Of a DNA stretch of 39,578 bases, positions 23,100-30,610 are shown piece by piece. Under the pieces are notes generated by a model, which searched no databases, was not told the DNA's origin, and saw only the letters and a program-made list of their open reading frames with translations. The stretch is from Phycisphaerae bacterium (lineage in GTDB: Bacteria; Planctomycetota; Phycisphaerae; UBA1845; PWPN01), in NCBI GenBank assembly GCA_012719955.1, contig JAAXZI010000066.1:1-39578 (forward strand), given 5' to 3'. The stretch's first letter is position 1. The number at the start of each line of letters is the position of its first letter. The translations under genes were made by a program, and so were the position numbers.

Positions 23100-24589
23100 C
23101 TTTGTTTGAGAATAGGCCCTTCGGCGAGAACGTCGAAGGGCTTTCTCTTTGTCGTTACAAGACTTGTGGCGTTCAATGTTCGGTTCAATAGAACCGCCTC
23201 CAAAATCGCCCGCCGCTCCTCTTTTGTTGAAACGCGCCATCGTTCTGCTGCCGTTTGGGCCAGGTCGAACGCCTCCACAGCCTGTTCTAATCCAGTCAGT
23301 GGCGCGGCCCGGCTGGTCTGGATGTCGGCCTCGATCCGGTCCAACTCTTCCTTGTGCAGGGCCGTCTTGGCCGTGAAGGTGTTCTTGTCCACCGCCCCGG
23401 CGAGGTAGGCGTCGAGCAGCCGCTGCTGCATGGCCTCCAGGTCGGCCTTGCGGCGGCGGAGGTTCTTCAGACGCTCCTCCCGCACGAGCGTCTCGTTCTT
23501 GCACGACTCAACCAGTTGGGCACGGAACCACTGGCGGGTCTCGTCGTCCTCGATCCGCAGCGATTCGAGGTCGGTCAGGATCGCCGCTTCCAGCTGGTCC
23601 TCGCGCCAGCGGACGGTCGGGTGGTCCTTGTCGGGATAGACGTTGGCACAGCGGTAGTAGATGTACTCGCGGACGCGCCCGTCCCTCTTGTTGGTGCGGC
23701 GAATGCGTTCGGCAGTGATACCGAAGCCGCAGTGGCCGCAGACGAACATGCTCGCGGCCAGGTAGTGGTTAACCTTGGCGGTGCGGCGGTTCTTCTTTTT
23801 GAGCAGTTTCTGGCAGTGCTCGAAGGTCTCCTTGTTGATGATCGGCTCGTGTTTACCGACGAAGTACTCGCCTCGGAACTGGACCAGGCCGATGTAGTAC
23901 GGATTGTTGAGGATGTAGGAGATGGCCGTGCGGTGGAAGCGCGGCTGGCTGGGCCGAAAGACGAAGCCCTCTCGCTGCATCTGGTCGCCGATCTGTTCGA
24001 AGGTCATGGTGCCTGTGGCGTAAAGCTCGAAGATGCGGCGCACGGCCCTGGCGTTCTCCGGGTGCAGTTGGACGGGGCGCTCGCGGTCAGCGGGCACGTT
24101 GACGTACCCGAAGGCGGCTAGGCCCGGCGTCCAGCCCTGGCGGACGCGTTCCTCGATGCCCTTGAGCACTTCCTGCCGCAGGTTGTCGGAGTAGTACTGG
24201 GCAACGGCGGCCATGATGTTGAACGACAGCGCCCCGGCCGCCCCGGGGCCGAACTGGTTTTCGACGAAGGCCAGCTTGATGCCGTGCTTATCCTCGAGTT
24301 CCTGCATCCGCACCGCGTCGCGCATGTTGCGGCAAATGCGGTCGAGCTTGTGAGCCAGAATAGTGGTGATCTTGTGCTTGCGGGCGTTGGCGACGACCCA
24401 CTTGAGCATTTGGTTGAACGCCACACGTTCGGCCCCGCGCTTGGCCGACTCGGCGACGACGAACTCGCGGACGATGTGCCAGCCTTCGCGCTGGGCCTTC
24501 TCGCGGGTGATTCGAAGCTGGGCGTCGATGGAATAGCCTTCGCGCTGTTCGCGTGAAGACACCCGTGCCCACAACACGCAGTTACTCAT
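23045..24589 (-). CDS. Large serine recombinase (phage integrase)
   Basis: The product is 514 residues. The resolvase-type catalytic domain (1-150) has the nucleophile S11 in WARVSSREQ and the arginine-bearing HKLDRICRNMRDA. A recombinase domain follows (about 165-265, with YILNNPYYIGLV), then a zinc-ribbon motif (CGHC and the later YYRCAN) and a C-terminal coiled coil rich in Glu, Leu and Arg. Such enzymes integrate and excise phage genomes. ATG 24589 has AAAGGAGG 9 bases upstream and overlaps the stop of the preceding small ORF as ATGA. The last 18 or so codons are antisense to tRNA-Pro, and those before them to its terminator. The C-terminus therefore depends on the attachment-site side of the junction. 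Confidence 0.93.
   Translation of the reverse strand: MSNCVLWARVSSREQREGYSIDAQLRITREKAQREGWHIVREFVVAESAKRGAERVAFNQMLKWVVANARKHKITTILAHKLDRICRNMRDAVRMQELEDKHGIKLAFVENQFGPGAAGALSFNIMAAVAQYYSDNLRQEVLKGIEERVRQGWTPGLAAFGYVNVPADRERPVQLHPENARAVRRIFELYATGTMTFEQIGDQMQREGFVFRPSQPRFHRTAISYILNNPYYIGLVQFRGEYFVGKHEPIINKETFEHCQKLLKKKNRRTAKVNHYLAASMFVCGHCGFGITAERIRRTNKRDGRVREYIYYRCANVYPDKDHPTVRWREDQLEAAILTDLESLRIEDDETRQWFRAQLVESCKNETLVREERLKNLRRRKADLEAMQQRLLDAYLAGAVDKNTFTAKTALHKEELDRIEADIQTSRAAPLTGLEQAVEAFDLAQTAAERWRVSTKEERRAILEAVLLNRTLNATSLVTTKRKPFDVLAEGPILKQSRGNWIRTSDLLTPSQAL
23116..23150 (+). terminator. Rho-independent terminator of tRNA-Pro
   Basis: GCCCTTCG (23116-23123) pairs with CGAAGGGC (23134-23141) around a 10-base loop, followed by TTTCTCTTT. 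It lies 17 bases after the tRNA and inside the antisense 3' end of the recombinase gene. Confidence 0.7.
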
Positions 24590-24855
24590 TGGGTTTGGCC
24601 TCCTTTCCACAAGACCTGAACCAGTCGTCGAACATTCATGAGAATCTCCACGGCTTCGGCGTCGGACAGTTCGTATCCGTAGCGCGGCGACCACACTCGC
24701 CGCGTGTCCTCGACCATGGCCTGGGTGATCCATGCCGCTCCGGGCACGCGGCGGGCGGCAACTGCGGTCGTGGACGGGTCCGACGCGTTTTGTCGGGAAC
24801 ACCCTTGCTCAGCTAGCGAAAGTAATCCAGTCGATTCTGCGGACCTGGGCATCAT
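24586..24855 (-). CDS. Small phage protein coupled to the recombinase
   Basis: The product is 89 residues from ATG 24855, which has AAGGAGG 7 bases upstream. Its stop overlaps the recombinase start (ATGA at 24586-24589), so the two are translated together. The C-terminal half (about 40-85) contains SPRYGYELSDAEAVEILMN followed by a hydrophobic helix VRRLVQVLW, which looks like a compact folded domain. No family is recognised. Coupling suggests it may help the recombinase, for example as a directionality factor or DNA-binding accessory; this is inference. Confidence 0.75.
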   Translation of the reverse strand: MMPRSAESTGLLSLAEQGCSRQNASDPSTTAVAARRVPGAAWITQAMVEDTRRVWSPRYGYELSDAEAVEILMNVRRLVQVLWKGGQTQ

Positions 24856-24869
24856 GTTCCTCCTTGGTT

Positions 24870-25427
24870 TCAGGCATGTTTGGCGTTGGGGCTGTAGTCG
24901 GGGTCGATCCACACGCGCAAGCCGGCCTGTGTGAAGACCTGGCGGATGCGAAGGATGGCGCGGGAGACAGTGTCGCGGCAGCATCCAAGCCGCTCGGCGA
25001 TGGCCTTGACCGTGTGTCCTTCACCGAGGCTGCGGCAGATGATCTGGTCTCGCTCGCTGAGCCGCTCCATCGCCGCCGCCAGGTCCATTCGCAGGTCCAC
25101 CGGTTCGGGCCTGGTGACATGCTCGGGCCAAATAAAACGCGCTGACGCTGAGTTGCTCATCGTCTGCAGGCGCTGGATGCATTTCTGGTAGCGGCGCTTG
25201 GCGCGGAGGTGCGCCTTGATCTGCCGGTCGATGACGCCGGTCAATGCGGTACTACGCGATGCGCCGTTGGACTTGGCAGCGTCGTACTCGAAGGCGGCAA
25301 GCTTCGGGACGATCTGCTGCTGAAGGTCATCGATCTCATCGCCACTGACACGCAGACAGCGGGCGCGACTGACCACGAGGCGGGACACTTCCTGTTCGAC
25401 GATTCCACTGTAGCTGTTGGCAAGCAT
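24870..25427 (-). CDS. Sigma-like transcriptional regulator of the phage
   Basis: The product is 185 residues. The N-terminal part (residues 20-75) resembles sigma region 2, with DEIDDLQQQIVPKLAAFEYD. The C-terminal part is a sigma region 4 type helix-turn-helix, with LSERDQIICRSLGEGHTVKAIAERLG and CCRDTVSRAILRIR. ATG 25427 has AAAGGA 8-9 bases upstream. The order regulator, small ORF, recombinase on one strand suggests it controls the integration genes. It diverges from the replication operon across a palindrome-bearing spacer. Confidence 0.75.
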   Translation of the reverse strand: MLANSYSGIVEQEVSRLVVSRARCLRVSGDEIDDLQQQIVPKLAAFEYDAAKSNGASRSTALTGVIDRQIKAHLRAKRRYQKCIQRLQTMSNSASARFIWPEHVTRPEPVDLRMDLAAAMERLSERDQIICRSLGEGHTVKAIAERLGCCRDTVSRAILRIRQVFTQAGLRVWIDPDYSPNAKHA

Positions 25428-25461
25428 GGCTGGTCCTTTCATTCCAGGGCCATTGGCTTCG

Positions 25462-25480
25462 CGTCGAGACGCTCTCGACG
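25462..25480. promoter_or_regulatory. 19-bp palindrome, candidate phage operator
   Basis: CGTCGAGA (25462-25469) and TCTCGACG (25473-25480) are perfect inverted arms around CGC. It lies about 35 bases upstream of the sigma-like gene start, in the divergent control region. Confidence 0.5.
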
Positions 25481-25550
25481 TCACGCCCGCCATGCTTCGT
25501 GCGTTACTCGGCCTTGTATCTAGCCTCAGCGCTGCGCCGCCGACTTCATC

Positions 25551-25612
25551 TGCGCCACACCTGCGACGCATTGCTGGACCAACGGCGCATCGCTGAGCCC
25601 ATGTGTGGCGCA
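25551..25612. promoter_or_regulatory. Spaced 10-bp inverted repeat in the phage control region
   Basis: TGCGCCACAC (25551-25560) and GTGTGGCGCA (25603-25612) are exact reverse complements 42 bases apart. They lie between the divergent early operons and could be paired sites for one dimeric regulator. Confidence 0.5.
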
Positions 25613-25693
25613 TGTGTGTTTACTGGGTCACATCTGCTTGACCGAGCAAGTTCTCTGCCCAGCGGCAAACAACGGGTGTCCGCGTCGCGGATC

Positions 25694-26044
25694 ATGGCCG
25701 ATCCGCGGCACACGAACCTGGACCCCGTTGGAGAACTGCTGATGCACGCACTGGCACGAAGAGACGATCCGATCACATCGCACCAGGCCGCCGAGGAAGT
25801 TGAGGCCAGCGGCCGCGCCGCTTCGCAGCGGCAAATCTGCCTCCTCGAAGTGTGGAAGAAGCCCGGCCAGACCGCCGCCGAGATCGCGGCAGCCACCGGG
25901 CTCGAACGCCACGTTCCCTCGCGTCGATTGCCCGAACTGCGCAAGGCTCGCCTGGTGAAAAGCGGGCCGGTTCGCCGCTGTACCGTCACCGGCAACCCGA
26001 GCATGACATGGCTGCCAATGCGCAGCGAGGAGGTCTCGGCATGA
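25694..26044 (+). CDS. Winged helix-turn-helix phage protein
   Basis: The product is 116 residues from ATG 25694; ATG 25742 (before HALARRDDPITS) is an alternative start. The motif DDPITSHQAAEEVEASGRAA is common in small phage winged-helix proteins. It is followed by KPGQTAAEIAAATGLERH and RRLPELRKARLVKSG, a typical wHTH recognition helix and wing. It probably binds DNA near the origin or regulates the operon. Its stop overlaps the next start as ATGA (26041-26044). Confidence 0.75.
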   Translation: MADPRHTNLDPVGELLMHALARRDDPITSHQAAEEVEASGRAASQRQICLLEVWKKPGQTAAEIAAATGLERHVPSRRLPELRKARLVKSGPVRRCTVTGNPSMTWLPMRSEEVSA

Positions 26045-26865
26045 TTCCGGCCTCCTTATCGAACCAATTCGTCTTCGAGCCTGCCGAGTCATATCACGCG
26101 GCGGCAAAGGACTACCTGACCAGTCATCATCTGGCCGACTTCCGGCGCTGTCCGCTGCTGTACCGCTGGAAACAGCTGGGTCTGGCGAAGGACAAGGACC
26201 GCCCGGCCTACTTCCTCGGTCGTGCCGCGCACACGCTGATTCTCGAAGGTCGCGAGAAATTCCTCGCCGAGTACGTCATCAGCGACGGACCGATCAACAG
26301 GACCACCGGCAAGCCCTTCAAGAGCGACTCGCAGGCCTATCAGAAGTGGGCTGAGACCCAGGGCAAGCCCATCCTCACTGAAGAGCAGGCCAAGGAGATC
26401 GAGCAGTTGGCGGCAGGAGTAATGTCGCAGGCGATTGCCAAGGAACTGCTGGCGTCTGGTGTGGCCGAAGCGGTGCTGCGGGCGCGCTGGCACGAGGTGG
26501 ACTGCCAGATTCGCGTGGACTGGTTCACGCACATGGCGGGCGGTGCCATCGTCGACCTCAAGACCTGCGATCACCTGGACTACTTTGAGGTCGACGCCCG
26601 CAAGTTCCGCTACGCCCACCAACTGGCCTTCTACCGCTCCATCAGCGCGGCGACGGCAAACATCGATCCGCGCGAGCTGCCGGTCCACATGATCGCCGTT
26701 GAGAAGCAGCCGCCGTTCCGATGCGGTGTGTGGCGCTTGGGGGAAGACGTCTTGGCCATCGCGCAGAAGGAAAACGAAGAGGCGGTCAAACGCCTGCGCG
26801 ACTGCCGCCAGCGCAACGTGTGGCCAACCGGCTACGAAGGACTCCGCATCTTTGACTGGATTTGA
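26041..26865 (+). CDS. PD-(D/E)XK exonuclease (RecE/exonuclease VIII-like)
   Basis: The product is 274 residues. The early block SHHLADFRRCPLLYRWKQ and RAAHTLILEG match the start of phage RecE-like or Cas4-like nucleases. The catalytic core follows as VDCQIRVDWFTH, then AIVDLKTC, giving the D...(D)xK arrangement, and QLAFYRS. It would resect DNA ends to give single strands for annealing. The ATG overlaps the upstream stop. It is followed directly by an annealing-type ATPase and an SSB-like protein, a standard recombination set. Confidence 0.85.
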   Translation: MIPASLSNQFVFEPAESYHAAAKDYLTSHHLADFRRCPLLYRWKQLGLAKDKDRPAYFLGRAAHTLILEGREKFLAEYVISDGPINRTTGKPFKSDSQAYQKWAETQGKPILTEEQAKEIEQLAAGVMSQAIAKELLASGVAEAVLRARWHEVDCQIRVDWFTHMAGGAIVDLKTCDHLDYFEVDARKFRYAHQLAFYRSISAATANIDPRELPVHMIAVEKQPPFRCGVWRLGEDVLAIAQKENEEAVKRLRDCRQRNVWPTGYEGLRIFDWI

Positions 26866-26894
26866 CTCCAACCTTCCGAAAGGAGCACGCGAAC

Positions 26895-27689
26895 ATGAGT
26901 TTGTTGTCGAAACTGCAAGTCGGCAAGCAACCCGCCCCGCGACGCTGCATGATCCACGGCGTCCAGGGCGTGGGCAAGAGCACCTTTGGGGCCAGCGCCA
27001 GAAAACCGGTGTTCATTCAAACCGAGGATGGCCTGGGCGAGATCGACTGCGTGAGATTTCCACTGTCACAGTCATTCGCCGAGGTCATGGCGGCGCTGGC
27101 GGAACTGGCCTCACAGGAACACGATTTCGAGACGGTCGTGGTCGATTCGCTGGACTGGCTCGAGCGGCTGATCTGGCAGGAGGTCTGCACTGCCGAGAAC
27201 GTCAGCAACATCGAGAAGATCGGATTCCAGAAGGGCTACACGTACGCCCTGAACTTCTGGCGCAAGTTCCTTGACGCCCTCGATGTGCTGCGACGGCATC
27301 GCGGCATGGCGGTCATCCTCATCGCCCACACCAAGATCGAGAAGTTCCAGACGCCCGAAGACTCCGCCTTCGACCGCTTCACCCCGCGCCTGCACAAGCT
27401 GGCAGCCTCAGTGGTGATGGAATGGTGTGACGAGGTGTTCTTCGCCACGTACTCCACGACCACCGATCCCAAGAAGGTGAAGAACATCACTTCGCCTGAG
27501 CGGGTGATGAGGACCTGCGAAGGCCCGACGCACGTGGCCAAGAACCGCCTGGGCATGCCTTACGAGCTACCGCTGGAATGGGCGGCTTACGACTACTACG
27601 CACGTCTGGCTCACACCGACCCGTGTAGCGACAGCACGTCCGTCAAGTCACCGTCTTCGCCTGAAACCGACACCCAGCCTTCGCAGTGA
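26895..27689 (+). CDS. Sak4-like RecA-fold ATPase
   Basis: The product is 264 residues with Walker A G22-V-Q-G-V-G-K28-S-T, a Walker B strand ETVVVDSLDWLE near residue 80 and a sensor strand AVILIAHTKIEKF near residue 145. This short RecA-like ATPase matches the Sak4 group of phage strand-annealing proteins, which work with SSB. ATG 26895 has AAAGGAG about 12 bases upstream. The C-terminal 25 residues are Ser/Thr/Pro-rich and probably disordered. Confidence 0.85.
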   Translation: MSLLSKLQVGKQPAPRRCMIHGVQGVGKSTFGASARKPVFIQTEDGLGEIDCVRFPLSQSFAEVMAALAELASQEHDFETVVVDSLDWLERLIWQEVCTAENVSNIEKIGFQKGYTYALNFWRKFLDALDVLRRHRGMAVILIAHTKIEKFQTPEDSAFDRFTPRLHKLAASVVMEWCDEVFFATYSTTTDPKKVKNITSPERVMRTCEGPTHVAKNRLGMPYELPLEWAAYDYYARLAHTDPCSDSTSVKSPSSPETDTQPSQ

Positions 27690-27719
27690 CACTTGCCCTT
27701 TGAACAAGGAGACTTGCAC

Positions 27720-28178
27720 ATGGCCAATCTTAACGGATTCAACGCAGCGACCGTCGAACCGTCCCAGGACTTCGACCCGATCCCGGCGGGCAAGTATCTG
27801 GCGGTGATCACCGATTCGGAGATGAAGCCGACCAAGAGCGGCACCGGCCAGTATCTGCAGTTGTCGTTACAGATTCTCGAAGGGCCTTACAAGGGCCGCT
27901 ATGTGTGGGCGCGGCTGAACCTGCACAACCCCAACCCGACCACCGTGCAGATCGCCCGCCAGGAACTCTCGGCCATTTGCCGGGCTGTGGGCGTGATGCA
28001 GCCAACCGATAGCGTCGAGCTGCACAACATCCCGCTGATCATCACGGTCAAGCTGAAGAAGCGCGAGGACACCGGCGAGATGACCAACGAGGTGCGGAGC
28101 TACGCCAAGCGTGAAGCGGCCGCGTCCAATATCGCGCCACCGCAGGCCAACAATCCCACCCCTCCGTGGCGTCGCTGA
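27720..28178 (+). CDS. DUF669 SSB-like protein
   Basis: The product is 152 residues. The DUF669 pattern is clear: an N-terminal DFDPIPAGKYLAVITDSE, LQLSLQILEGPYKGR and WARLNLHNPNPTTVQIARQEL. DUF669 proteins of phages lie next to Sak4-like ATPases and are thought to act as single-strand binding or recombination partners. ATG 27720 has AAGGAG 8 bases upstream. The tail is Pro-rich. Confidence 0.85.
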   Translation: MANLNGFNAATVEPSQDFDPIPAGKYLAVITDSEMKPTKSGTGQYLQLSLQILEGPYKGRYVWARLNLHNPNPTTVQIARQELSAICRAVGVMQPTDSVELHNIPLIITVKLKKREDTGEMTNEVRSYAKREAAASNIAPPQANNPTPPWRR

Positions 28179-28267
28179 GACGGGCGCACTCTTCTCACGG
28201 GTCTTCCGGCGGCGGTTCTCGTCGCCGGAAGGCCTGCCCTCCAGGCATCAGCGAGACGGAGACAGGG

Positions 28268-28615
28268 ATGCTGGAAGTCGAACTGCCATACCCGCCGTCA
28301 GTGAACCACTACTGGCGGCACTATCGCGGGCGGATGGTGATCAGCCGATGGGGCCAGCGCTTTCGCGACCAGGTGCGGAACGTCCTGGCTCGCATGAACG
28401 TCAAGCCGCTGACCGGGAAGCTGGCAGTATCCGTCGAGGTATTCCCGCCCGACCGGCGCAGGCGGGATCTGGACAACCTGCTTAAGGCCATCGGCGACTC
28501 GCTCGAGCACGGCGGAGCCTTCCACGACGACAGCCAGATCGTCTGGCTGCTCATCGAAAAGGCCTCGGTTGTGCGCGGAGGCAAGGTGGTGGTGCGCATT
28601 ACGGAGAGGCGATGA
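28268..28615 (+). CDS. RusA-family Holliday-junction resolvase
   Basis: The product is 115 residues. It begins with LPYPPSVNHYWR and contains the metal-binding acidic cluster in RRRDLDNLLKAIGDSL and FHDDSQI, the defining RusA motifs. It would resolve branched DNA made during phage recombination and replication. ATG 28268 is used; the frame opens upstream to 28166, inside the DUF669 gene, without family content. The stop overlaps the next start as ATGA. Confidence 0.92.
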   Translation: MLEVELPYPPSVNHYWRHYRGRMVISRWGQRFRDQVRNVLARMNVKPLTGKLAVSVEVFPPDRRRRDLDNLLKAIGDSLEHGGAFHDDSQIVWLLIEKASVVRGGKVVVRITERR

Positions 28616-28869
28616 ACCAGGTGCTGAAGGACAACCCGGCTGTCTCACAGGCTGAGCTGCTCGGGGCGGCGCTGCGCTACTGCGCCGTGGCTGACTGGTT
28701 CGAGTCGCACCCCTGTACTTGGGACCGGCGCATGTCGTTGTCGGAGGCGATGGACGTGTTCAACCGCGTCGAGGCCGAACTTCGCTCGGCGGGAGCCCGC
28801 GCATTGCGGCGCGGCGGGCACCGCGAGCTGATCCTCCAGGCCGTGGGCATCGAGGAGGACGCGCGGTGA
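28612..28869 (+). CDS. Small phage protein between RusA and the helicase
   Basis: The product is 85 residues, helix-rich and charged, containing ALRYCAVADWFESHPCTWD, MSLSEAMDVFNRVEAELRS and a C-terminal ILQAVGIEED. No family is recognised. It overlaps the RusA stop (ATGA 28612-28615) and its own stop overlaps the helicase start (GTGA 28866-28869), so it is read as part of one coupled chain. Confidence 0.75.
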   Translation: MNQVLKDNPAVSQAELLGAALRYCAVADWFESHPCTWDRRMSLSEAMDVFNRVEAELRSAGARALRRGGHRELILQAVGIEEDAR

Positions 28870-30590
28870 GCCTGTTTACGAGCGAGCACAAGCCGATGAC
28901 GCTGCGCCCGTACCAGATGGAGGCGGTCGAAGCCGTCTACCGGCACTTGCGCGAGCACGACGACAATCCATGCGTGGTGATTCCCACCGGCGGCGGCAAG
29001 ACCCCGGTGATCGCGACCATCTGTTCGGACGCGGTGACGCGCTGGGACGGGCGTGTGTTGATCCTGGCGCATGTCAAAGAACTGTTGGAGCAAGCCGCCG
29101 ACAAGCTCGATCAGATCTGCCCGGACATCCACGTCGGCGTCTATTCCGCTGGCCTGAAGCGTCGTGACACGACGCATGCGGTGATCATCGCGGGCATCCA
29201 GTCGGTCTACCAGAAGGCCGAGCAACTGGGCCACTTTGACTTGGTGATTGTGGATGAGGCCCACATGATCCCAATGGAAGGCGACGGCATGTACCGTCGC
29301 CTGCTGGCGGACATGCGTCGGATCAATCCTCACCTGCGGGTCATCGGGTTAACCGCCACGCCGTTCCGCATGGCCTCAGGTCCGATCTGCGTGCCGCCGC
29401 CGGAAGGCATCCTCAACAGCATCTGCTATGAGATCGGCGTGCGTGAGCTGATCGCCAATGGTTACCTCTCGACTTTGAGGTCCAAGGCGGGTCGGTACAA
29501 GCCTGACTTCCAGTCGCTGCATGTTCGCGCCGGCGAATTCGTAGCCGATGAGGTAGAAACGCTGATGGATCAGGACCTTCTGGTCCAGTCGGCGTGCCGC
29601 GAGATCGTCGACGCCGTTTACAGCAGTGGCCGCCGCGCCTGCCTGGTGTTTGCTTCCGGTGTTGAGCACGGCAAACACGTCGCACGCGTCATCGAACAGA
29701 TCGCAGGCCGCGAATGCGGATTCATCGACGGCCAGATGCCCACGCTTTACCGAGACCAGCTTATCCGTCGCTTCCGCGAAGGCGACTTGATCTACCTGGT
29801 CAACGTCAATGTGCTGACCACCGGGTTTGACGCCCCCAACGTGGACTGCGTTGCGCTGCTGCGCCCGACGCTCTCGCCAGGTCTTTACTACCAGATGGTT
29901 GGCCGGGGATTCCGGCTATGCGAGGGCAAGACCGATTGCCTGGTCCTCGACTTTGGCGGCAACGTGCTTCGGCACGGCCCGGTGGACGCCATCCGCGTCA
30001 CGGATGTGTTCGCCAAAGGCTCGGGGGAAGCGCCCGCCAAGGAGTGTCCGCAGTGCCAGGCGCTGATCGCCTCTGGCTACGCGACGTGTCCTGAATGCGG
30101 CCACGAGTTCCCGCCGCCCCAGCGACGCAGGCATGAGGCCACGGCTGCCGCCGCGGGCATTCTTTCCGGACAGGTCACGATCAGCAAATACGAAGTGCAT
30201 CGCGTCTATTACAGCGTTCACGTCAAACGCGACGCGCCACCGAACGCCCCGCGCTCCATGCGCGTGGACTATGAGGTCGGCTTCCACAACACGCGTTCCG
30301 AGTGGGTGTGCCTGGAACACGGCGGCTACGCGCGACAGAAGGCCGAGGCGTGGTGGCGCAGGCGCTCGTGCTTGCCCGTGCCGGACAACGTCGACGACGC
30401 TGTCGCTCTGGCCAACGCCGGGGCCCTGGCCGACGCGCTGTCGATCACGGTGCGCTCGGTCGCCGGGGAGAAATACGACCGCATCGTGGACTACGAGCTC
30501 GGCGAGAAGCCCGACCCGGCCGACCTCAGTCTTCCTGAGCCGCCCGAGCTGCCCGAGTACGTGCCGGCGGACGACGACATCCCGTTTTGA
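28866..30590 (+). CDS. RadD-like SF2 DEAH-box helicase
   Basis: The product is 574 residues, beginning with coupled GTG 28866. Motifs in order are the LRPYQMEAVEAV start of SF2 helicases, Walker A PTGGGKT (about residue 40), DEAH (about 130), GLTATPFR and, in the second RecA domain, TTGFDAPNV and QMVGRGFR. A zinc finger CPQC...CPEC follows at about residues 395-412. The C-terminal 170 residues are phage-specific. The layout matches RadD (YejH)-like helicases used in branched-DNA processing or replication initiation. Confidence 0.9.
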   Translation: MSLFTSEHKPMTLRPYQMEAVEAVYRHLREHDDNPCVVIPTGGGKTPVIATICSDAVTRWDGRVLILAHVKELLEQAADKLDQICPDIHVGVYSAGLKRRDTTHAVIIAGIQSVYQKAEQLGHFDLVIVDEAHMIPMEGDGMYRRLLADMRRINPHLRVIGLTATPFRMASGPICVPPPEGILNSICYEIGVRELIANGYLSTLRSKAGRYKPDFQSLHVRAGEFVADEVETLMDQDLLVQSACREIVDAVYSSGRRACLVFASGVEHGKHVARVIEQIAGRECGFIDGQMPTLYRDQLIRRFREGDLIYLVNVNVLTTGFDAPNVDCVALLRPTLSPGLYYQMVGRGFRLCEGKTDCLVLDFGGNVLRHGPVDAIRVTDVFAKGSGEAPAKECPQCQALIASGYATCPECGHEFPPPQRRRHEATAAAAGILSGQVTISKYEVHRVYYSVHVKRDAPPNAPRSMRVDYEVGFHNTRSEWVCLEHGGYARQKAEAWWRRRSCLPVPDNVDDAVALANAGALADALSITVRSVAGEKYDRIVDYELGEKPDPADLSLPEPPELPEYVPADDDIPF

Positions 30591-30610
30591 AGGAGCGAAC
30601 CGAACCAAGC

